The notes under the pieces were generated by a model, which saw only the letters and a list, made by a program, of their open reading frames with translations, ran no database searches and was not told where the DNA came from. From Culex pipiens pallens (taxonomy: Eukaryota > Arthropoda > Insecta > Diptera > Culicidae), in contig NC_068939.1 of NCBI RefSeq assembly GCF_016801865.2, forward strand, positions 72,840,100 to 72,904,099: DNA of 64,000 bases. Reading direction: 5' to 3'. Positions 1 through 12,600 of the stretch are shown here, piece after piece; within the stretch, counting starts at the first letter, position 1; each line of letters starts with the position of its first letter. A program made the position numbers and the translations under genes.

Positions 1-661
1 AATACTTTGCTCAGCTGGTTCGTTTATTTCGCCTCAATTATTTTTTGTTTGCTCCACATTAAAGTCGGTTGCACTTTCTACGTGATTTCACGACGATATT
101 TTTTTTCCTTCCTTTCATGTTTACTAATGTACATAACACTTACATCAAAGCCCAGCACGTCGACGTTTGCAGAGGAATCTCAACTGGGGCGGGAAGCGTA
201 AATTCCTTATTTTTCTTGCTCCCTTTCAACGTAGTACTGGTTGATTACACAAAACACTGAATATTACAAATATATTTCTACGAGTTTTTTTTTCGATACG
301 CTTCAAACTCATATGTTGATAAATTGATATTGTTTGTTTTGCTCGATTTTTTTTTGTTGCAAAAATAATTTCATTTCAAACTTTTTCTTTCTGTTTTCGC
401 TATTCTGTATTTTCCTTCGATCCAGCGCTGAAATTATTACACTTATTATCACAGTTTTACACTTCATTTTCCAGCTCATTTTTTTTCTTCTCTTCAAGGT
501 TTTCGATTTCGTCAAAAAACGCACACAAACACGCACACACTTTACATCTTGTTCGGTTAAATATAGAAAGTATAAAAATAACATCTCTTCGGTTACAATT
601 ACATCAACAACGAAAAATAATAAAAAATAACCTCAAATTTGTAAAATCTAGTACGGCTCCT
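1..661. other. 3' flank of UBE3B, no gene seen
   Basis: This AT-rich stretch lies downstream of the UBE3B stop codon on the minus strand. I see no coding sequence or repeat structure in it. The only canonical minus-strand poly(A) signal found by eye is AATAAA at 28-23 (TTTATT on the plus strand), which would give a 3' UTR of roughly 640 nt. The true cleavage site could instead use a variant signal nearer the stop codon. Confidence 0.4.
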
Positions 662-3600
662 TTACGACAGCTCGAAGCCGGTGTTGCTGGAGATGGCGTA
701 GCGCAGCTTGTCCCGGAGCATGCTCTTCTTCTGGTAGTTGGGCAGCTTCAGCAGGTTGAAGCAGGTCGACGAGGTCGGCAGCCGGTTCAGCGGGTCCTTC
801 TTGCGGATAGTGAAGAACCCGCGGATGACGGACCCCACCGTGTCCCCAATGTCCTCGTCGTCCCCGACCTCGACGCAGCGAATCGAAAAGGGCGGCTCCA
901 GGTGGGCAAAGCCTAGCAGCGGCGGCTTCGAGCAGCTCGTCACAAACTGGAAGCAAGAATCGACAAATTAACTTAAAAATTCTAACTAAAAACCTGAGAT
1001 AATAAAATCACCTTCAAAAACAGCTTCTTCTCCTCCTCGGTGAAGTCTTTGGCCAGGATGTCCCACAGCCAGCTGACGACGCGGTGCCCGTCGTGGAAGC
1101 CGCCGTAGTACTGGGTGTGCTTGCGCAGGTCCTTCAGGTCCAGCGGGGCGGTGTCGCCGGAGATGAGGCGTTGGAGCTGCGGGAGAAAAAAAGGATGGAA
1201 CGGGAAACAAATTTAACATTTTTATTAAATCTAGACAAGCTAAAATCTTTCGATTAGATTTTTTTTCTTTGTATTTCGTGCTTGTCATTTCATTAGGGCA
1301 CACAACTTTTTTAGACAAGAATATGTCCCTTCCACACCTTATGTAAACTGTCATTTGAGGGAAAGGGATACACTATTGTTTACAAAAGTTATGTGCCCTT
1401 TTGAAATGTTAGGATATATTTTTTTATTTGGCTCAAACTTCCTATGACCAAAGAAGCTTTTTTGTGTCATTGGTTCACACATACAAGTCTCCATACAACA
1501 TTGGCAGCTGTCCATACAACAATGATTGTAAATAGTAGAAAATCTGTAACTTTTGAAGGAATTTTACGATAGATTTGGTGTCTTCGCCAAAGTTGTAGGT
1601 ATGTTGGTAAGTTGTAGGTGAGGATTGTTCAGAAAAAAATAGGTACACGGGAAAGAATATTTGCCGATTTTTAATTAATATTTTTTTCACAAAAACTCAA
1701 TTTCCCAAAATCCGTGTTTTTTTTTGTTTTTCGAGACTTTTTTATATGTCATAAACCCGAAACTTTTGAGCCAAAGAGAAGTATGATCAAAAGAAATTCC
1801 GCCGAGTTATGATATTTTGAAAAAGCTGTGATTTTTGAATTAAAAAAATCGAAAAAACAGACAATTTTTAGACCTAATTTTTCACTTAAAATTGAATTTG
1901 CAATCGAAAAGTACTTAACAGATTGTTTGATAGAGTGCGTCGTTTTCAAGATATAGCTACCGAAAGTTTGATATCGGCAAAATATTTGCAAAAAAAAGCG
2001 GAGTGACCATTTTAAAAAAAAATGTTTTGAAAAGTTTAGAAAATTTGCTATTAAATTGTCTAAGATTCATTGAAGATTGACTTCTGGCTGCCAAGATACA
2101 GCGGCTTTAAGAAAAAGAAACAGGAAATTTTTTGTTTTCTAGGTCTCACCTAAACAAACCTCAATTTTCTAATGCCGATGTCTCAGCAACTAAAAGTTCG
2201 ATTTTCAATGTTAAAAAATTAAACGTCATCGATTAAACATTCTGCCGTTCTACGCATAATTGTCCCATGTCATTTTTGGACTATTTAGACTTTTTGTCAT
2301 TTTAAGGTTTAGTTTGACGTTTGCTTTTCGAAAAACACATAAAATCTAGTACTTTGTTCGGAAACTCATTGAAAATAACACCTAGTCTGTTTGTCCCATC
2401 GTTGAACTTCTACGCATATTTGTCCCACCAAGTATTTTCTTTCACGAAATTATCTGTTTTACGACGTATTGTGTCTTATTTACCTATTGTATAGTAAGAG
2501 GATTACTAATAAGAGTGATAAACTGCTAACTGGCATGATTAGGGACTTATGGGGTGAATAGGGACCCACGGGACAATTATGCGTAGAAACACAAAAAAAC
2601 GAACGAAAAATTTCAATCGCGTTTTTCTCAGTTGCACTTTTTTGAACATGGGACAATTATGCGTAGAACGGCAGCATTCGTGACTGTTAATTCAAAGATC
2701 CTTATACACGGCGTGTTTTCTAGAACAAACTTTTCAGAAAAAAATAGTCATCGCTACTTTCAAATGTGTCTTATAGGAAATTTTCTCAGCTTTTCAATGC
2801 TTCTAAGAGCGAAATGTTTCATCAGGAAATTTCTGAGATATCTCTATTTTAAGTTTTTTGGTTTTAAATTTCTATATTATTTATGGAAACTTTATACTAC
2901 CAGTTCAGAAAACTTATCAAATGATGTGTTTCATTTGTCATTTACTCATCAAAATGTGCAAAATAAGACAAGAAACAACTTTCTAGAAGGTTGCAAACCG
3001 CTAAACATTTTGAAAATTATGTTATGACTGAGTTTTTGAATATATGGGATTTATTCAGAAATTTAATTCATAAAACAGTGCAAAAATATATTTTTTACAA
3101 GAATGATTAGATTATTACATATTTTTATTGTACAAATATCACGTGTTTGATCTGATTTAGCTTGTTCAACCAAAACTTTTCCAGGTTTGTGATTGTGAAT
3201 GGTATTTTTGAATTTTAATGATTAAATTTGATATTTTCTTTAACAAACATTAACCAGGAACATAAATACAAATATGATTTAAAATCGAAAATGTACTACA
3301 TATTACTGTTGCAAGCTTCAAAAGTCATATTTTCATGAGTATGAAATAAATATAAAATTTTATAAAATGTTTACTTTTGAAAATGCACTTAAAAGTAGCA
3401 ATAAAACTCGAGTTTTCCAATTCAGATTGCTGAAAACACCGTCACAAACTTTTTTTTTGTTCGAACAATATTATTTATCATTTCAAAAAAAAAAAAAAAC
3501 AAACAGAAAATTCCTTTTCAAATTATTTGAACAAAAATCAGGAAATCAAACATTTTTTTAAAAGATGAGATTGAAGATGAGAGAGCGTAAACTTCTAAAA

Positions 3601-6600
3601 TATTGCTAATTACAAAAAAACTAAAACAATCATTTTATACTAATGAAAAGTATTTCTCCTAAAGCTTGCAACAGTAGTTTGCAGTTCAATTTCGAGTATT
3701 AAACATCAACATGTTTTGTATCAATGCAACTGGTTAATGTTTGATTAAGGAAACATGATATTTATTCATAAAAATCTTGTAATACCCTATCAATCTCAAA
3801 CCTGTGAAAAATCCGGTATTATCAGCTAATTCCAAACTGGATCAGAGCAAACCGGTGTTATTTGTACACAACAATTATGTTACAATCTAATTGTTCTTGT
3901 AAACATAATATTTTAATGCGGTTTTATGATTTTAATTTCTGAATAAATCCCACATATTCAAAAATTCGGTGAAAACTTCATTTTCAAAATGTTAAGCGGT
4001 TTGCAACCTTCTACAAAGTTGTTTCTTGTCTTATTTTGCACATTTTGATGAGTAAATGACACATGAAACACATCATTTGACAAGTTTCCTGGACTGTTAT
4101 TAAAAAGTTTCCAATAAATGATTAAGGATTTTAAAACAAAAAACTTAAAATAGAGATATCTCAGAAATTTCCCGATGAAACATTTCGCTCTTAGAAGCAT
4201 TGGAAAGCTGAGAAAATTTCCTAAAAGACACATTTGAAAGTAGCGATGACTATTTTTTCTCCTTAAGGTTGCCCAGAAAACACGCCGTGTATACCTCTTT
4301 CTAGATTCATAAATTTATATATTCAAAACTCATTTTAAAAATCAGAAATTCTAAAATTCTAAAATTTTAAAATTCTAAATCCAAAAATTCTATAATTCTA
4401 TAATTCTAAAATACTAAACTAGTGAAATTCTAAAATTCTAAAATTTCAAAAATAAAAAAAAGCTTAAATTTATAAATTTAAAAATTATACAATTTCAAAA
4501 ATACTAAAATTGTTTAGCTCTAAACTTCTAAAATTCTACAATCTAAGAAATTCTAAAATACTAAACTAGTAAAATTCTAAAATTCCAAAAAAAAAAAAAA
4601 TCTGGAATTTCTGAATTTTGAAAATTCTAAAATTTCAAAAATCCCATAATTCTAAATTTTCCAACTTCAAAAACTCCAAATTCAAAATTTCATTAATTCT
4701 AAGATTCTAAAATTATTATTTTTTTGAAAAATTCAAGGAAATCCAAAATTTCAAAATTTTAAACATTTGAATTTATGAATATTCTCCAGATTCTAAATTT
4801 TCAAAAATCCTGAAATCGTAAAAAAAAACAAATTTATAAATCCAATTAATCTCAAATTTCAATACTTTAAGATTCTAAAACTCTAAAAATTTTAAAATTC
4901 TAAAATTTCTAATATCCTAAAATTCTTAAGTTCTAAATACTAAACTACAAAAACTATAAAATTCTAAAATTTTAAAAATTAAAGAAATCTGAATTTTTTA
5001 ATTTTAGAAAATTCTAAGATATTAAAAATCCTACAATTCTAAAGTTCTAATCTTCAAAACATCTAAAATTCGAAAGTTCACTAATTCTATGATTCTAAAA
5101 TATTTTTAATTTTTTTTTTTAAATTATAGATTTTTTGCAGTGAAGCTATATACCCATGTCGCCACCTATAAACAAGTAGCGTAGACCTATGATTTTTCGA
5201 AAAAATGTGTTTTTTCCTTCACAATCAACAATTTTATAAAATTATGCCGGATTCGGTTAAAAAACAAATTTACAACATTTTGGTGTACAACTTTCCAATA
5301 TTTGTTTATTTTTTCTATGAGAAAACTGCAAAATTAGAAAAAGACAGTAATTTGGACTATTTGACAAGAAAGTCTGCCAAAAATCAATAAAAAATATTGA
5401 ATATACCTAAACACATCTGTTATAAACTATACAACTGTTTATTTCATTGATATACAAGGGGAAACTATTTTTTTCGTGTTCCAATACATGTTTTTTTTTT
5501 AAAGAAAAAGTTCACAAATTTTAGCGCGCCCAAAACAAGATGTTCAAAAATTTAAAGCAAAAACTTTTTCTCGTCTTTTGCAACCAGTTTCATTTAGATT
5601 GATGCAGGGAATCATGAGAAATAATCGACTTTGTACTTCAAACCTGCAAAACCTCAATAATTATTTTTTTTTATTGTTGCATTATTAAACATATGATATT
5701 TTATGTTCTGTACTTTAAAATTTTGAATGCTTCTATTTTTAAATTTTTAATTTCCGAATCTTGCATTTTCAAATTTTAGAATCATTTTAGAATTTATAGA
5801 TGTAATTTTTACTGAGTTTTAATTTTAGATTTTTTGAGTTCTTCTGTTTATTTTTTGAATTTCTGTAAACTTAAACTTTCAAATTTTCAGATTTAATTTA
5901 TAAAATTTACTTCGAGTTTCAAAATTTTTGTTTTAAAGTTTTTGATCTTATTTTTGTTTTGTTACTTCATTTAGAACAAAAACAAAAACCGATTGTGCGT
6001 TTTGAGATTCTAAATTATTTGATTTTTTCATCAAAACATATTGCAATCAAGCACCGCGCGAGGAAACGTCAATCCTCGTTACCCTTTCCTTGACCGTTTC
6101 TTGGGCGTTTTTTTTTGTCTTTCCGAGGAAGAACGTGCTCCGCGGGACGCTACGAAGTTGATGCACCGCTGGCCGTTATCGTTCGTGACGGTGTGTAGAC
6201 TTGTACATCTCCTACCTTCCTCTTCCTATGCGGGCATTCAGATCTCCGATGAAGATCTTCACGTCCATTTGTCGAACTTTTGGTCTAGCTTCGCGTAGAA
6301 CGCTTCCTTCTTGGCATCGGATGATTCCTCGTGTTGGCAATGTACGTTGAAGATGTGATTGTTGAAGAAACGGTCTTTAATCCTCACACGACTCCACACC
6401 TTGCCCAACACTATGAAGCCGGTTCTCAGTTTGTTTCCGTCATCGCCGCTCTGATACGTCTTAACCTCCTCTTCCAGCACATCTCCTGCAGTGCTACAGC
6501 ATCGAAGTTGCGAGTTCAACAGAGCGTATTTTACCCAACAAAACGTAGCGATTTGCAGTTCCAAGTTCCGAGTTTCCAATCGGTGTCTTTTTTTATTATT

Positions 6601-9600
6601 ATTGTTCTTCATTGACTCACCTCCGGCGTCGAAAACAGCGCCAACCAGTCCGGGTTGACGATGCTCCGGAACCCGCGGATAAACGCTACCGTCTGGTCCC
6701 GTATTTGCGTGTGCATCCGGAAGTACGCCATGTAGTGGATGTAGTTGATTCTACAAAAAAAGACAAGAAGTTAGTTTGTTGTTTAAGGACTTGATGAGGT
6801 GACACCAACTTGTTATCATTGTTAACCCCGCGCGACCTCCCACCCTGGTACAACTCGTGCGTCACAATCTTCCCCATCACGTCTTCGTCCACGCTGAACG
6901 TCAGGTCCAGATCGGCCACGTCCCCCTGGTAGTGCTTGATAAAGGTCAGACTGCGGTAGAGTTCCTTATCTAGGGAGGGGAGTTCATCCATGCAGCTGTA
7001 CAGAGCCTGGTGGGTTTGACCGAGGACCTGGGACAGGAAGAAAGAGGCGAACGGGACGTCCACGACGATGCCTTCGTAGACGGCTTTGCCCAGCATACGG
7101 CCAACGAACTCGAACAGCTGGAGATGGTTCTCCTGCATGTGAGACGTTGGCGAGGGATAGAGTCGCTGTTCGGTTGTAGTTTTGAACAGGTTGAGCGATG
7201 GGTCGAACACTCGCTTGATGGTTTCCTCGAGGAACTCTTTGAACACGCCGTCCTGATCGATTCCGGCCTCGTCCAGTCCCTGCTGGTTGACGAACCGCAC
7301 CCGGATGACGCCCTTGAGGGCGTGCGGAGGCAACGCCGCCAACTGCCGGTAGCCATCTTCGACGATCCGATCCCGGTGAACGGTGACCAGTGCCGAACTC
7401 GGCGAAGCACACGCCGACTCGGTCAACCCCAGCACCGCCTTCTCGTTCTGGACAAACTTCCGGAACAGCTGCACGCGATCCTCGTGCGGGATGATGTGCG
7501 GCATCTTCTGCAGCAAGATCTGCGTGTGCTTCTTGCCCTTCTCCAAATCCGTCAAAAAGTGCGACGGCCGAATGTCCCGCACCAGCCAATGGTTCACCGG
7601 AGCAAACGACCTGCGGCAGTCCCGCCGGTACAGACACAGCAGCAGCGTGTGCATCGACACAAACAGCGGCGCACTCGTCACCGTCTTGATGTCGAAGATC
7701 TGGTCCTGGATCGTGCGCGTCAGGAATGTGTTCAGGAAGTGGGACAGCGCGATGTAATCGTTGAGCGTGAACGGCGTCTGCTGCTCGTACATCTCCAGGT
7801 CGTCCAGAATGCTATGAGAAATGAGAGAAAATTCAGTTATTGAAGTTCTCTTCCAAGGTAGAACTCCACTCACGTGACGTAGTGGGTCATGCAGTCGCAG
7901 AACAACGACAGCATTAGGAGTGGGGGTTCGTAGCAGGACTGCTGGTTGTTGACGGCGAGCAGCTCGATGAAGCCCTTGAGGCCGCAGGAGGTGCCGAGCG
8001 AGCCGAGCAGCAGCCACAGGTCGTGCAGCACGGTGTCGTTGTAGCAGAGGCCTGGAGAGAAGGAAAAAAGAAGATTTTTAAGTGTTGTTTAAAATTGACA
8101 TAAACAAAATTTGGCTGAGGATGAAAAATTGGAAAAATAGGCACACGGAAAAAAAATCAAATGACAAATGATTTACAGGCTAACATGCATAACAGGCTAA
8201 TTAAGTGACTCAAAGAAAAACTAATTTTCATCGATTTGAATTCTTTGTGAGGCTTTATCTCAGAAGCTAGTTGTCCGATTTTAATTTTCTCAAAAGGATT
8301 TTTTCAGCTTTTCAAACATATTTTTTCCATAAAAAATACTTCAAAAATATAAAAACCAAAAATTTTACTACAACTCCAAAACGGTGCATTTTTTCAAAAA
8401 TTTGGTAAAGTACTTTCGATTGCAAATTTGATTTAAGTTTTTAAAAATCAGCTGTCAATATTTTTTGACCACGTTCTTTCCGTGCTCCGTACTCCGTAAC
8501 ATTCAAAAAATTGGTCCTAAAGCCCTATGTATATTTTTAAGTACAACGGTAAAAAAACACGATTAAAAACTATTTCTGATCACTTTTTTTAATTTTCATG
8601 CAAAAAAAAAAAAAGACAACTTTTTTTTCAATTGTTAAACTATGGTCTTCTTTGAACGAGCTGTCAAGTAGGAACTTTTTTGCCAAGGAGGGCCGCAAAG
8701 TATTTTTTTAATTGATTTAAAAATCCATTTTAAATCCTTTGCGGTCGTACAAAGGGTCATTGTACTCAGAAAAATAAGCTTTATCATTGTGAACAATAAT
8801 ATCACAAATTCAAGCTTCATTTTAGCACTATTTCTGAAATGAAAAAGAATAAAACTACAAAATCACAACATCAAAGTGAAACATTTTTATTTTTTTCATA
8901 ATTTTCAAATTTGAAATTAACATTAAAAATAGGAAAAAAAAGTTTCAAAAAGAAATCTGAATTTTTAAAGAATTTTACAATATAAAAATCCAAAAATACA
9001 GAAATGCAAAAAAATAACATTGATTTTTTTTTTAAATACAAAAATTGACAAAAAGAAATGCAGCAATAAATAAATACAAAAGTTCAAGACATAAAAAAAT
9101 AAAAATCAAAAACAACCAAATAAAAAATAGGACTAAAAAAAAGTTCTGAAATTTTCATTCTAAAACATTCAAAATACTAAAATAGAAAAAAATATTGCAT
9201 AATTAAGTACCAAAATTCAAAAAAAAACTAAATTAACAGTAAAATTGAAAAATTATCTTTTTTCAAAGGTTCTGAAATTTTAAAAAATAAAACTGCAAAA
9301 TAAAAAAACAATTAAAATAGAATTTATATAATTTTTAAATTTGAAATTAACATTTAAAAAATAGGAAAAAAATAGTTACAAAGTAATAGATTAAAAAAAC
9401 AAAATAAAAATAAACAAAAATCTGTTTTTTTTTTAGAATTTTTGCCTATGAAATCCAAAAATACAGAAACACAAAAATAAAAAAAAAATCTAAAATCAAA
9501 AACAGCCAAATAAAAAAAAACAGAAATTTTTTGAAAAAAAAAACAAACTTTAAAATGTTTTGAAATTTTTATATATTTTTTTAGAATTAATAAATATGGA

Positions 9601-12600
9601 AATTCAAATATACAAATATAGACAAATTTTAACATTCAAAAATAAGAAAACGGCTCAAACATTAAAAAAAATATTTATATATGAAAAATCCAAACCAAAA
9701 AATAAAAAATATAATTTTTTTTTATTTTTTTTTAAACATGAAAATAAAAAAAAAATAGACGAACATTAAAAATTATCAATTGAAATCTCAAAATACAAAA
9801 TATATGAAAAAAATATTGCATAAATAAGTACCAAAATTTAAAAAAAATAAAAACACGGAAATTGAAAAATAATCTTTTTTTTTTCAAAAGATCTGAAATT
9901 AAAAAAAAAATAATATGAAATTAACATAAAAACAGAAAAAAAATACAAAAAATATAGAAATACAATTTTTTTTCAAAAGTGTCATGATACAAAAATTGAA
10001 AAAATGCAACAATAAAAAAGAACGCAAATTTGAGACATAGAAAAAAACTCAAAATCAAAAACAGCCAAATAAAAAAAGAATATTCTAAAATTAAGCTGGT
10101 ACAAATAGCAAAACAATTTTTTTTTTCAAAAAACTTCAAAATTTTAATGGAAATTGAAGTGCAATCAGCTCGAATCAATTTAAAATTCATTCCCCTGCGT
10201 TTGAATCATTTATAACATGTTTGGGTTTATTCAAAACCCCTTTGAATTTTTTTAAAATTTTCGATGTACAGTACTGCCGTTCTACGCATAATTGTCCCAT
10301 GTCATTTTAGGACGATTTTGACTTTTTGAAATTTTTAAGTTTAGTTTGTCGTATACTTTAAGAAAAACACATAAAATCTAGTACTTTGTTCGGCAACTCA
10401 TCAAAAACAACACCAAGTCTGTTTGTCCCATCGTTACACTTCTACGCATATTTGTCCCACCAAGTATTTTCTTTCACGAAATTATCAGTTTTCCGAAGCA
10501 TTGTGTCTTGTTTACCTTTTGTATAGCAAGAGGATCATAAATAAGAGTGATAAACTACTAACTGGGGCGATAAGGGACACATAGGGCGGAAAGAAACCCA
10601 CGGGACAATTATGCGTAGAAACACAGAAATCGGTCGAAAAATTTCAATAGCGTTTTTCTCAGTTGCACTTTTTTGAACATGGGACAATTATGCGTAGAAC
10701 GGCAGAGTACCGCATAAAGTTATTTTTATCTTTAAAACGGTTGTTTTCGTAAAATCTTAATTTTTTCGGAAACTAATGATTGCAAAAAAAAGATGAATTA
10801 GTGTAAAATGCATTTTGAAACACTTTTTTCATTCAAATGTCAATACTATTACTTATTATTAAAATTTTCATTTTTTTTTAATTTTTTGCCCCCTTTCCCC
10901 TCGGCGGGGTGCCCAGAGCCGAGGGACAAAAACCTTGAAAAATATTTTCATCGGCATTTAAGAAAAATCAAAAATAATAAACCATTAAAAAAGTATTTAA
11001 AATTTTCATTTGATGAAGAATTTTCAAATATGGAAAATAGAATACATATACAAAAATACAAAAAAAATAACATCAAAAAACTAAAAATAGAATAAAATAC
11101 AAAACATTATAAAAATAAAAAAAAGCAGTCAAATTAAAAATAAATAAATAAAAACAATCATAAATTTGTTAAAAAAAGCATTTTAAATTATAAAAACAAA
11201 AAAAAATCCAAAAATTAAATTTGAAACTTCAAAAATACGAGTAGGTAAATTATTAAACAATAAAAAACCTTGAAATTTCAAAACTCAAAAGGTCATTGCA
11301 AATTTGATTGGACCCTTTCAAGTTTTTGTTCCCCTCCTTCCTTCAAAAATTCCCCAAAAAATCAGTGAGCAAAAAAAAAATCATTGACCAAAATTGAAAT
11401 TTTCGTTGAACAAACTTGTAAAACTAATTGTAAATTTTTAAAAATATATACATTGTATAACGTTTATATTTGTATTTCTAATCAAAAAAGGGCACTTTAA
11501 GATTTTTTCAAATTTTGAACATTTGTACCACAGATCGGAAAAATACTTAAAACTTTATGAAAAAAAAATTATTGTCTGTTACAATATTACAGTTGAGTTT
11601 TCTATATTATTAAAGAAACAGACAGAACAACTCACCCGACAAAATATCCAGTCGCAACTGCGACAGCGCGTTCAACGCACCATGGTACATCGCACAGGTC
11701 AGCGCCACCCGCGAGACCTCCGCCGATCCAATCTTCCTACACGCGGACCGATTGCTCTTCTTCCCGCCACCGTCCCCTCCCAGTCCAGTTCCCAACCCGC
11801 CACCTCCCCCACTCCTCTCAAAGGTGAGCGCCCGCTTCAGCAGATTCCCGGTGCTGTTTCCGCTGGGGATCGTGTACTCGATGGTTTCGTATCCGACTGA
11901 GAGTTGTTTGAGATTGTCTCCGAGGAGGAGTTTAACTAGGCGGTGGTTCCACAGCAGGTGAATTTGCTTCTTGATGAGGGGGAGGTTTTCGTTCTGGAGA
12001 CGCTCCTTGCCGGGGGTGAACCAGCCGAGCAGTTCGTGCCACTGGGAGAAGGCACCGCCGGATTGGCCGACGCTGGTGAGGATGCCGTTCAGGAGTTGGG
12101 TGACGACGAAGGTGAACGTTGGGTAGGCGAGTTTGGCGGCGTTTTCCGGGGGTTCAAGGTAGTAGAGGTGGACGAGGTTTGCGAGGAGGGAGAGAAGGTT
12201 GCTGTTTTGAAGGGTGTTGATGACGTACTTCATGGAGGAATCGACGCTCAGGAGGTCGAGGGTTTTCTCCAGGATGTGGTGGGTGGCGAGGCTGTGGAGG
12301 CACTCTTGGGTGAACTGCTCGAGCTGGAAGGTGATTCCGGGGACGGACAGGATCTGCACCAGGAATTGGGACATGAGGTTGTCGCTGAAGTTGCTTCCGA
12401 TTAGTGGGCGAATCGCCAGCGTCATGATCGCGGTTAGGGAAATTGGCTTCAGGGTGATGACCGTCCGGCAGGTTCCCTTGACCAGCACGTTCCGCAGCGT
12501 CAAGTAGAAGCCCTTCTGCACCAACTCGCCCATGATATTGCTACAAAGCTGCAACATGCCGGCCTTCAGCCCGACCAGCGACTTGTTCCTCAACAACACC

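Noticed and set aside
6984..7843. Long overlapping frames of 217 and 277 codons in other frames of the UBE3B HECT exon
   Set aside because: They are shadows of the GC-rich exon 4. Only the minus-strand frame with HECT motifs and matching splice phases is coding.
11523..12507. Plus-strand frames of 97-153 codons opposite UBE3B exon 2
   Set aside because: Antisense shadows of the coding exon with no independent support.
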